The notes under the pieces were generated by a model that had not been told where the DNA came from, made no database searches, and worked only from the letters and a program-made list of their open reading frames with translations. A DNA stretch of 5,832 bases from Actinomycetes bacterium (lineage in GTDB: Bacteria; Actinomycetota; Acidimicrobiia; Acidimicrobiales; Palsa-688). The position numbers and the translations under genes were made by a program. Every line of letters begins with the position of its first letter. Positions within the stretch are counted from its first letter, which is position 1. The stretch is from the NCBI GenBank assembly GCA_021808665.1, contig JAKBBA010000182.1, positions 1 through 5,832 on the forward strand, written 5' to 3'. Of this stretch, positions 1-5,150 are shown piece after piece.

Positions 1-20
1 GACCGATAGGGCCACGCTCA

Positions 21-59
21 AGAGGATGTCCCGCCTTCTGTTGAAGTTCGGCGGTGGTC
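21..59 (+). repeat. Left terminal inverted repeat of the IS256-family element
   Basis: Reading inward, this end has the blocks AGAGGATGTCCC (21-32), TGTTGAAGT (39-47) and GGCGGTGGTC (50-59). All three recur at the same spacing in the reverse complement of the right end once the intron is removed. I count 32 identical positions of 39. The poorly matching part is the 6-base spacer at 33-38 and the two bases at 48-49. Matching stops outside position 21 and becomes weak inside position 59. The repeat lies just beyond the transposase stop codon. It also holds an unoccupied copy of the sequence into which the intron inserted at the other end. Confidence 0.85.
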
Positions 60-69
60 ACTGCGTTGA

Positions 70-1377
70 TCAGGCAGCACTTTCATCGTAGTTGGTGGGT
101 GTGACACTCTCGCCGGTGACGTGGCGGTGGACGGCGGCGACCAGTGCGGGCATGTCAGCTGCGCCTCTGACTCGGCGGAAGGATCGTTCGGCTTCGAGCA
201 TGCCGACGGCCACCCACCTTTTCTTCATCTCACCGTCGCGCCACCGTTTCACGTTGCGCATGGTGGTCCGCGCGATGGAGATCATCGACTCGATGCAGTT
301 GGTGTTGGTCAACGTCCGGGCCAGCGGTCCGGTGACGCCGAGGCGGCGGACGGTGAACATCTCCTCCAGTCCCTCGAGCAGACTGGCCGCAGCGTCGGGA
401 TGGTCGGCCTTGAGCTCGGCAGCGATCTTCTTGGCCTGGGCCAGGCCCTGGACCGCGTCAGTGTGGGCGAACGCCCGGGCGAGCCGCCAGTCGATCTTCT
501 TCCCGAGGTCTTTCGGCAAATATCCCTTGACGTTCCTACGTTTGTGCAAAGTGCAGCGTTGGATCGGGGTGTTCTCGCCCAGCACTTTCTTGACCCCCGC
601 GGTGAGCGCTTTCGCCCCGTCGAGCACGGCCAGCACCCCTTTCTGGGCCGACAGGCCCCGGGCGGCCAGATCGGCGAGAAGCGCGGTCACCACCACCTTG
701 TTCTCGGTGTCACCGAGCCACAGGCCGACCGGGACCTTGGTCCCATCGGCGGTGATGACCAGGGCCACGACCACCATCTGGCCGGCCACGTCGAGACCGT
801 CGATCATGATCACCGCCACCTCCAGGTCCGACAGGTCCCGGGCCATCAACTCCACCAGCGCCGTCTCGGTTGCCGCCTTGAACCGCCGAGAGACCGAGCT
901 ACGACCGGTCGCCTTGCCCTTGGCGTCGATGGTCTCGCCGACCGGTTCACCGATCGCCGCGTGCCGCCGGGTGGCGATCCCGGCCAGCATGCGCTCCACC
1001 GTCAACTGCGACAGCAGATCGGTCGACGAGAACACCCGCCACGAGTCCAGCTCGACCTCGGCCCCCTCCACCGTCCGGCCCCTCGGGCGCGTCACCGTCA
1101 ACTTCCGGCCGCCCAACACCACCGGACCGTCGGTATCCCCATGCCAGTTGGCGGTCCGACCCGGGATCTTCGCGTGCTTGGGACCGACCCGGGCGGTCAT
1201 CTCAGCATCGAGCATCTGGGCCATCACCATCAAGCCCACATCGGCACAAAAGCCGAGCAGACCGTCCTTCACCGCGCCGGCCAGATCGGCCAGCTCCACA
1301 CTCGCCTCCAGCGGCAGACCGGCCAACTGGGCCGCCTCCACCTGCGGCAGCTTCACGACAGGTACCTTCTTGTACAC
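70..1377 (-). CDS. IS256-family (Mutator-like) DDE transposase
   Basis: This transposase would cut and join the ends of its own element; IS256-type enzymes work through a circular intermediate. From the GTG start the protein has 435 residues, near the usual 400-430. The catalytic acidic residues fit the family: D193 in MIDGLD, D253 in VLDGAKAL and E363 in NTNCIESM, a D-59-D-109-E spacing. The RCTLHKRRNV stretch holds the conserved C275/H278 pair just before the long insertion that precedes the glutamate. The frame is intact, with no stop or frameshift. GTG at 1377 was chosen because AGGAGGAGG sits 7 bases upstream. The first ATG in frame (1458) lies inside the terminal repeat, lacks a ribosome site and would add 27 unlike residues. 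The enzyme may still be active in trans, although one end of its own element is split by an intron. Confidence 0.93.
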   Translation of the reverse strand: MYKKVPVVKLPQVEAAQLAGLPLEASVELADLAGAVKDGLLGFCADVGLMVMAQMLDAEMTARVGPKHAKIPGRTANWHGDTDGPVVLGGRKLTVTRPRGRTVEGAEVELDSWRVFSSTDLLSQLTVERMLAGIATRRHAAIGEPVGETIDAKGKATGRSSVSRRFKAATETALVELMARDLSDLEVAVIMIDGLDVAGQMVVVALVITADGTKVPVGLWLGDTENKVVVTALLADLAARGLSAQKGVLAVLDGAKALTAGVKKVLGENTPIQRCTLHKRRNVKGYLPKDLGKKIDWRLARAFAHTDAVQGLAQAKKIAAELKADHPDAAASLLEGLEEMFTVRRLGVTGPLARTLTNTNCIESMISIARTTMRNVKRWRDGEMKKRWVAVGMLEAERSFRRVRGAADMPALVAAVHRHVTGESVTPTNYDESAA

Positions 1378-1384
1378 CGGTGGT

Positions 1385-1393
1385 CCTCCTCCT
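1385..1393 (-). promoter_or_regulatory. Ribosome binding site of the transposase gene
   Basis: The minus strand reads AGGAGGAGG, a near-perfect anti-16S match, 7 bases before GTG at 1377. It decides the start codon: the upstream ATG at 1458 has nothing comparable. No convincing -10/-35 promoter pair was seen between this site and the right inverted repeat. Confidence 0.8.
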
Positions 1394-1452
1394 GGTTGGA
1401 TGTTCTTGGCGGAACGCCCGACACCATGCCAGAGGCACGGTCTCAGGCGGGG

Positions 1453-1483
1453 GACCACCGCCTCACTTCAACAAACCAGGGGA
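1453..1483 (-). repeat. Right terminal inverted repeat, inner part
   Basis: The reverse complement of this stretch reads TCCC, a 6-base diverged spacer, TGTTGAAGT, two mismatches, then GGCGGTGGTC. It matches the left end of the IS block by block. It stops at 1483, where the intron begins with GTGCG. The missing outermost 8 bases are found on the far side of the intron at 3592-3599. Confidence 0.85.
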
Positions 1484-2059
1484 GTGCGCCCAGGGATCGG
1501 GAGGGGATGCCATGAGATGACGTTCTGACTCGATCTGAAGCTCGTCGTCGCCAGCCGGTGGGAGTCCGGTCCGGGTAGCTGCCAGGAGGCCCGGTAGCAG
1601 GCTGGCGGCTCGGTCTGGAAACGGGCCGGGTCGAAGCCCAGCGTCAAAAGCCCTGTGAAAGGGGGAGCGACCGAGCGGTCCGTAGCGTCAAGCGAAGCCT
1701 GCCGCGCCGTGAATGTGCCCGCTGAAAGGCGGGGAAAGGGAGAGCCGAGCCCCGTCTCTCAGGGCGAAGGCCATGGAAGCGGTGTAGATCCTGGACTGCA
1801 GCCGCGAGGAACTCCTCGGCGTAGAGGGCTCGGAACGTTCGGAAGGTGACGGCGGGAACTGGGGAGGCCGTCCCCGGCCCGGCGACTGCGAAGCTCGCCG
1901 GAGCGTGGTGTCCTATAACTGGTGACGAGCCGGGAAGTGGACGGACCTGCCGGGACGGCGTCGGAGGCGGTCGTAGTACCGATCGAGCCGACGGACAACA
2001 CAACCGTCGGGGAGGGAAGGGCCGCTACTTCGTCTGTGCTTGCGTAGAAAGGATTGCCG
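1484..2059 (+). ncRNA. Group II intron 5' ribozyme region (domains I to III and start of IV)
   Basis: There is no protein gene in these 576 bases. They lie between the GTGCG intron start and the maturase ORF, where domains I-III belong, and are rich in short complementary G/C runs as expected of folded RNA. Domain borders were not resolved by eye. Exon recognition would come from domain I. The six bases before the intron are AGGGGA, and TCCCC at 1871-1875 could pair with five of them as an EBS1 candidate. However, the same bases could pair locally with GGGGA at 1861-1865, so this is tentative. The region likely also carries the maturase binding site near the ORF start, by analogy with known introns. 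Confidence 0.8.
2048..2053 (+). promoter_or_regulatory. Ribosome binding site of the intron-encoded protein
   Basis: AAAGGA lies 6 bases before GTG at 2060 and directly abuts the alternative TTG at 2054. The spacing favours GTG as the start. Known group II introns often hide this site in a hairpin of domain IV; that was not tested here. Confidence 0.55.
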
Positions 2060-3439
2060 GTGAGTGCCCTTGTGGCTGGTCCCACCCCTGGTGTCGAGGT
2101 CGATGACGATCTCGACGCGGTGCGTGCCTTGCAGCGCAAGCTTTACCGGGCGGCCAAGGCTGATCCCGGGCGACGGTTCCATGCGCTCTATGACAAGGTT
2201 CATCGCAGGGACGTGTTGTGGAGGGCGTGGGGACAGGTGTGGCGCAATGGCGGCGCACCGGGCATCGACTCGCAGACCATCGCTGATGTCGAACAGTACG
2301 GGGAGACCCGTCTGCTCGACGAGCTGGGAGCGGAGCTTCGGGAAGGCAGATATCGGCCGATGCCGGCCCGGCGGGTATGGATACCCAAGCCGGGGCAGTC
2401 CGAGCGGAGGCCGCTGTCGATCCCGGCAGTTCGTGACCGGGTCGTGCAGACCGCGTTGAAGATCGTGCTCGAGCCGGTCTTCGAGGCGGACATGATGCCG
2501 TGCAGCTTCGGGTTCCGCCCGAAGAGGTCGGCTCACGACGCCCTGCAGGTGCTCGTTGACGAGTCCTTCGGGGGCAAACGGTGGATAGTCGAGACGGACA
2601 TCGCCAACTGTTTCACGGCGATCCCGCACGACGGGTTGATGTCAGCAGTCACCGAGCGCATCTGCGACCGGAAGGTCCTGGCGCTTCTGCGAGCGTTCCT
2701 GCGAGCAGGGGTGATGGAGGACGGAACGGTCCGGCGAGAGGTGTCAGGGACACCGCAGGGTGGGGTGATTTCACCCGTGCTCTGCAACGTGTACCTGACC
2801 CGCCTCGACCGGGCGTGGCGTCCCGCATATGGGACACTCGCCCGTTACGCCGACGATCTTGTCGTGGTCTGCAAGAGCCGGGGTCAGGCAGAAGTGGCTC
2901 TGGCCAAGCTGACCGGCTTCCTCAACGGGCTCGGCTTGGAGCCGAAACCGGCGAAGACCAGGATCGTGCAGTTGGTGGAAAGCAAGCCGGGGTTCGATTT
3001 CCTCGGTTTCGAACACCGTCTGGTGCGTTCGCACCCACGCAAGGGTTCCAGCGGGTATGTGTTCCTGGCTCGCTGGCCCTCACAAAGGGCGATGCGACAC
3101 GCCCGGGACCGCATCCGATTCCTGACGATGCGGGCCCGGCTGGTCGCACCGGTCGAACAGGTCGTGGCGGAAGTCAACCGCTTCCTCCGTGGCTGGGCCG
3201 GGTACTTCCGGTTCGGCAACTCGGCCTGGACCTTCGACAAGATCAGGGACTACGCCGTCATGAGGATCGCCCTTTTCACTGCCAAACGGCACAAGAAGGG
3301 ACGCTCATGGGGTTTCAGCCAGATCTACCGCTCGCCGGACGCTCTGGGCCTGATCTCCCTCAACGGAATCGTCGTCGCTCCCAGGGCACACAAGCCCTGG
3401 CGGGAGAAGCTGAATGCCGGCGGTGAAGGACGTCGGTGA
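2060..3439 (+). CDS. ltrA: Group II intron reverse transcriptase/maturase (LtrA-like, no endonuclease domain)
   Basis: This protein would help its own intron RNA fold and splice, and copy it into DNA at new sites. From GTG at 2060 it has 459 residues. The N-terminal region has GGAPGIDSQT (64-73). The fingers and palm follow: RRPLSIPAVRDRVVQ (116-130), CSFGFRPKRSAHDAL (148-162), catalytic D180 in VETDIANCF, SGTPQGGVISP (229-239), and YADD (263-266) with the catalytic aspartate pair. The thumb/maturase (X) part includes VNRFLRGWAGYFRFGNS (372-388) and WGFSQIY (417-423). The chain ends soon after, with no room for an HNH/zinc-finger endonuclease, so it is the shorter En-minus type. The frame is intact. 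The stop (3437-3439) overlaps the first two bases of domain V, so coding and ribozyme sequence abut. TTG at 2054 is an alternative start but has no ribosome-site spacing. The symbol is used in the generic family sense. Confidence 0.95.
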   Translation: MSALVAGPTPGVEVDDDLDAVRALQRKLYRAAKADPGRRFHALYDKVHRRDVLWRAWGQVWRNGGAPGIDSQTIADVEQYGETRLLDELGAELREGRYRPMPARRVWIPKPGQSERRPLSIPAVRDRVVQTALKIVLEPVFEADMMPCSFGFRPKRSAHDALQVLVDESFGGKRWIVETDIANCFTAIPHDGLMSAVTERICDRKVLALLRAFLRAGVMEDGTVRREVSGTPQGGVISPVLCNVYLTRLDRAWRPAYGTLARYADDLVVVCKSRGQAEVALAKLTGFLNGLGLEPKPAKTRIVQLVESKPGFDFLGFEHRLVRSHPRKGSSGYVFLARWPSQRAMRHARDRIRFLTMRARLVAPVEQVVAEVNRFLRGWAGYFRFGNSAWTFDKIRDYAVMRIALFTAKRHKKGRSWGFSQIYRSPDALGLISLNGIVVAPRAHKPWREKLNAGGEGRR

Positions 3440-3470
3440 GCCGTGTGCGGGAGAACCGCATGCACGGTTC
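3438..3470 (+). ncRNA. Group II intron domain V (catalytic hairpin)
   Basis: The lower stem pairs GAGCCGTG (3438-3445) with CACGGTTC (3463-3470) over 8 pairs including one G-U. The upper stem pairs TGCGG (3446-3450) with CCGCA (3456-3460) around the loop GAGAA. A two-base TG bulge (3461-3462) lies on the 3' side. The AGC catalytic triad is at 3439-3441. This is the most conserved part of the ribozyme and looks intact. It is 33 nt, against 34 in many introns, through a slightly short terminal loop. Confidence 0.93.
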
Positions 3471-3473
3471 GAT

Positions 3474-3588
3474 GGGAGGGAGCTGGAAACGGAACAAGCT
3501 ATGGCAGCCGACCAAGGCAGCCCGCGGGAAACCGAGGGACCTGAGCCCGGCCCGACCTACAGCCCGTCACCGCGCCAGCTCCCTACCC
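3474..3588 (+). ncRNA. Group II intron domain VI with bulged branch-point A, unusually long
   Basis: GGGAGGGAGCTGG (3474-3486) pairs perfectly with 3575-3588 read as CCAGCT, CCCT, then CCC. The only unpaired base is A3585, the expected branch nucleotide, and the 3' tail GAC (3589-3591) follows. The stem continues with CGG (3490-3492) against CCG (3570-3572) across a small AAA/CG internal loop. A GAT linker (3471-3473) joins it to domain V. The distal part, 3493-3569, is 77 nt and contains a CCCGCGGG palindrome (3521-3528). Domain VI is normally about 35-50 nt, so this one carries an extra arm. No ORF or known motif was recognised in it. Confidence 0.88.
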
Positions 3589-3591
3589 GAC

Positions 3592-3599
3592 CATCCTCT
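3592..3599 (-). repeat. Right terminal inverted repeat, outermost 8 bases
   Basis: CATCCTCT is the reverse complement of AGAGGATG at 21-28, the outer tip of the left inverted repeat. It directly follows the intron 3' end and completes the right repeat when joined to 1483. The next bases (from 3600) no longer match the left end and read in frame as the livH-like gene, so this is taken as the tip of the IS. Confidence 0.8.
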
Positions 3600-3746
3600 G
3601 GCCAGCAGGATGGCCGATACCGCTCCCAGCTGCGCGTGCGCCAGGTTCAAGAACCGGTTGGCTTTGTACACCAAGACGAATCCCAGGGCGAGAAGTCCGA
3701 TGATCAGGCCGTTCAGCAGCCCCAGAACGAGGGTTCCCGATGTCAT
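3600..3746 (-). pseudogene. livH: Truncated branched-chain amino acid-type ABC transporter permease (LivH N-terminus)
   Basis: LivH is one of two membrane permeases of branched-chain amino acid-type ABC importers, which also carry other small acids in actinobacteria. From ATG at 3746 (in-frame TAA two codons upstream) 49 codons remain. They include GLLNGLIIGLLALGFVLVY, a first membrane segment with the LLALGFVLVY signature, and NRFLNLAHAQLGAVSAILLA, the start of the second, where NLAHAQLG corresponds to the family's NFAHGE-like turn. Full LivH proteins have roughly 290 residues, so over 80% is missing. Codon 49 ends exactly at the IS tip; the frame runs on through IS and intron sequence to a TGA at 3567-3569. 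It starts 96 bp after the monooxygenase stop, on the same strand. The ribosome site (GGTAAG) is weak. The rest of the gene, if retained, lies beyond the left edge of the window. The product is almost certainly non-functional. Confidence 0.85.
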
Positions 3747-3774
3747 CGCTTACCGCGCCCGCACCAAAGCATGT

Positions 3775-3846
3775 TCATAATCCGACATTGCTGCTCTGCG
3801 TCTCCCCTCGCCGTCCAGTGGACAACGGAGCGCCAAGGTCGGTCAT
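3775..3846 (-). CDS. Possible 23-codon ORF overlapping the monooxygenase stop
   Basis: ATG at 3846 overlaps the TGA of the luciferase-like gene as ATGA, the arrangement used for translational coupling. The frame reads MTDLGAPLSTGRRGETQSSNVGL and stops 28 bases before the livH start. The peptide is polar and not recognised. It may only carry ribosomes from the monooxygenase gene towards livH, be the remnant of a lost gene, or be chance. The rest of the 96-bp gap holds nothing else I can name, and no terminator hairpin was seen there. Confidence 0.2.
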   Translation of the reverse strand: MTDLGAPLSTGRRGETQSSNVGL

Positions 3847-5129
3847 GGGCGCGCCTCGCCGCCCGACGGTTCGGCGGGCAGCCTTGTGAGGCCAAGTGAT
3901 CCTCTCGTGTCCTCCGAGGTCTCCAGGGCTATGTCCTCCGCACTTGGTACGTGGCTGAAGTGTCCGTATGCGGCGACCGTGGGGACCGGTTCGGGCATGG
4001 GCATGTAGGTCTTCCGTTTCATTGCTCGGTCTATGACCGGCGCCAGTCGCTCCCCCTTCTCCCGCTCACGCTCGACCTCCCCCTCGACGAACTCAGGCAT
4101 GACCTGGGTGGCGAACAGCTCCAGCGACCGACAGTTGGCGTCATGGTCGAGCCGGCCACCCTGATGGAGGAGGAGGACCTGGTCCACACCCGCATCCTGG
4201 AGGGTCCGCAGGTGGAGGCGAATCTCGTCCGGTGTGCCGATGGCGCTGGTTGGGCTGTCGCCCATGTCGGGAAGCTGGTCGCGGATGCTTTCGAACTCCG
4301 ACCAGGAATCGCCTCGACCCGGTTGGACCACCCCGTTAACGTAGTACTTGGCAACCGACCACCCGAAGAAGCGGAGATGCATGCCGTTGGCCCGGGCCAC
4401 GTTCGGATCGCGATGACAGTGCATGGTCGCCAGAACGGCCATGTTCGCGTTAACTGCGTGACCGATCGGAACGCAGTCGTCAGCTAGAGCGGCGTAGTAC
4501 TGATCCACCAGGATCCTCGCTTGGCGTCCTCCGACCACGTTGAATCCCAGGCAGCCCATCCCGTATCTGGCGGCGAGGTCAGGCTTGCCTGCTACCCACA
4601 GCGGGGGGTGGGGTTTCTGGGCCGGCTTGGGTACCACGTTGCGGCACGGCATGGAGAAGAACTGGCCGTCGTAGCCCGGGTAGGGGGTCATGGTCATCAT
4701 GTTGCACACCTGTTCGAGCGCCTCCAGGTAGGCCTCCCGCTTCGTGAGCGTGTCCACGCCATAACCCTCGAGCTCCATACGCGACGAGCTCTCACCGGTG
4801 CCGAACTCCACCCGGCCCCTCGACACCTGGTCGAGAGTCGAGACCCGCTCCGCGATCCGGGCCGGATGCGAGAAGGCAGGGGGCATACACGCGATCCCAT
4901 GACCGATCCGAATCCGCTGCGTGCGGGCCGCCGCAGCTGCCAGCCATACCTCCGGTGCCGATGAGAGGGCGTGGTCGTCGAGGAAATGGTGCTCGACGCC
5001 CCACATGCAGTGAAACCCCAGGCGGTCGGCCAGCTCGACGTGCTCGAGGGCCTCATGGAACTGCTTGGTGACATCTCGATCGTCATGGGGGAAGGGCAGC
5101 TGCAACTCGTAGAACAGACCGAACTTCAT
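3843..5129 (-). CDS. Luciferase-like (LLM class) flavin-dependent monooxygenase
   Basis: Members of this superfamily use reduced flavin (FMNH2 or F420H2) and usually O2 to oxidise a small organic substrate in the cytoplasm; the substrate here is unknown. The protein has 428 residues and the TIM-barrel marks of the bacterial luciferase fold: MKFGLFYELQ on strand 1, WGVEHHF (43-49), RIRIGHGIACMPP (72-84), HPARIAERVSTLDQVSRGRVEFGTGES (88-113), RNVVPKPAQKPHPPLWVAGKP (163-183) and GTPDEIRLHLRTLQDAGVDQVLL (298-320). A charged, Pro-rich tail of about 75 residues (354-428) follows the barrel. ATG at 5129 opens directly on strand 1 and is the natural start. It lies 21 bp after the preceding gene's stop; AGGA is 17 bases away, too far for a good ribosome site, so coupling is likely. 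It probably shares an operon with the flanking genes. Family assignment is firm; flavin type and substrate are open. Confidence 0.93.
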   Translation of the reverse strand: MKFGLFYELQLPFPHDDRDVTKQFHEALEHVELADRLGFHCMWGVEHHFLDDHALSSAPEVWLAAAAARTQRIRIGHGIACMPPAFSHPARIAERVSTLDQVSRGRVEFGTGESSSRMELEGYGVDTLTKREAYLEALEQVCNMMTMTPYPGYDGQFFSMPCRNVVPKPAQKPHPPLWVAGKPDLAARYGMGCLGFNVVGGRQARILVDQYYAALADDCVPIGHAVNANMAVLATMHCHRDPNVARANGMHLRFFGWSVAKYYVNGVVQPGRGDSWSEFESIRDQLPDMGDSPTSAIGTPDEIRLHLRTLQDAGVDQVLLLHQGGRLDHDANCRSLELFATQVMPEFVEGEVEREREKGERLAPVIDRAMKRKTYMPMPEPVPTVAAYGHFSHVPSAEDIALETSEDTRGSLGLTRLPAEPSGGEARP

Positions 5130-5150
5130 GAGCCGACTCGACCGCTTCCT

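Larger units (their letters stand above)
1484..3591 (+). mobile_element. Complete group II intron (endonuclease-minus RT type) inserted in the IS terminal repeat
   Basis: This is a self-splicing ribozyme and retroelement of 2108 nt. The 5' end is GTGCGCC, fitting the GUGYG consensus. The 3' end is GAC (AY consensus), with the branch adenosine at 3585, 7 nt from the end counting the last base as one. An intact reverse transcriptase/maturase ORF lies between the 5' ribozyme half and domain V. The ends have independent support: joining 1483 to 3592 gives GGGA+CATCCTCT, and that 12-mer is present uninterrupted (reverse complement of 21-32) in the other terminal repeat of the IS. All parts needed for splicing appear present, so it may be active. 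The encoded protein has no HNH endonuclease domain, which in known introns goes with insertion into single-stranded or replicating DNA. Its formal intron class could not be assigned by eye. Confidence 0.93.
21..3599 (-). mobile_element. IS256-family insertion sequence, split by a group II intron in its right end
   Basis: The element is bounded by imperfect terminal inverted repeats. The left one is at 21-59. The right one is in two pieces, 1453-1483 and 3592-3599, because a 2108-nt group II intron (1484-3591) lies inside it. Without the intron the element would be about 1471 bp, a normal size for the IS256 family, and it carries one DDE transposase gene on the minus strand. The outer boundary on the right coincides with the last readable codon of a livH-like gene, so the IS appears to have landed in that gene. 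IS256 elements usually make 8-9 bp target duplications. The bases just outside (12-20 and 3600-3608) do not match each other, so either the tips are off by a few bases or one flank has been rearranged. Family identity comes from the transposase and is firm; the exact tips are inferred from where repeat matching stops. Confidence 0.85.

Noticed and set aside
1378..1458. 27-residue N-terminal extension of the transposase from ATG at 1458
   Set aside because: The ATG lies inside the terminal repeat with no ribosome site, while GTG at 1377 has AGGAGGAGG 7 bases upstream and starts where family similarity starts.
92..1528. Two long plus-strand open frames opposite the transposase (about 460-480 codons)
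   Set aside because: They are the complement of a clear IS256 transposase in GC-rich DNA, are rich in Ser/Arg/Pro/His, and have no family motif. They also run into the intron RNA.
2054..2059. TTG at 2054 as the maturase start
   Set aside because: It directly abuts AAAGGA, leaving no spacer; GTG at 2060 has a 6-base spacer.
3521..3528. CCCGCGGG palindrome as a terminator or operator
   Set aside because: It lies within the extra arm of intron domain VI and has no U-tract; it is more likely part of the RNA fold.
3554..3560. GACCTAC as the 3' end of the intron
   Set aside because: It resembles a group II 3' end but leaves domain VI without a stem. The pairing of 3474-3486 with 3575-3588 and restoration of the IS repeat both place the end at 3591.
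2060..3591. Reverse transcriptase as part of a retron or diversity-generating retroelement
   Set aside because: The protein has the group II X domain, and domain V and VI follow it directly. No msr/msd, template/variable repeat pair or effector gene is present.
3414..3899. Plus-strand open frame of 161 codons after the maturase
   Set aside because: It crosses domains V and VI, the IS tip and the antisense of livH and the monooxygenase end; low-complexity composition and no recognisable motif.
3951..4964. Plus-strand open frames opposite the monooxygenase
   Set aside because: They are shadows of a well-supported minus-strand luciferase-like gene.
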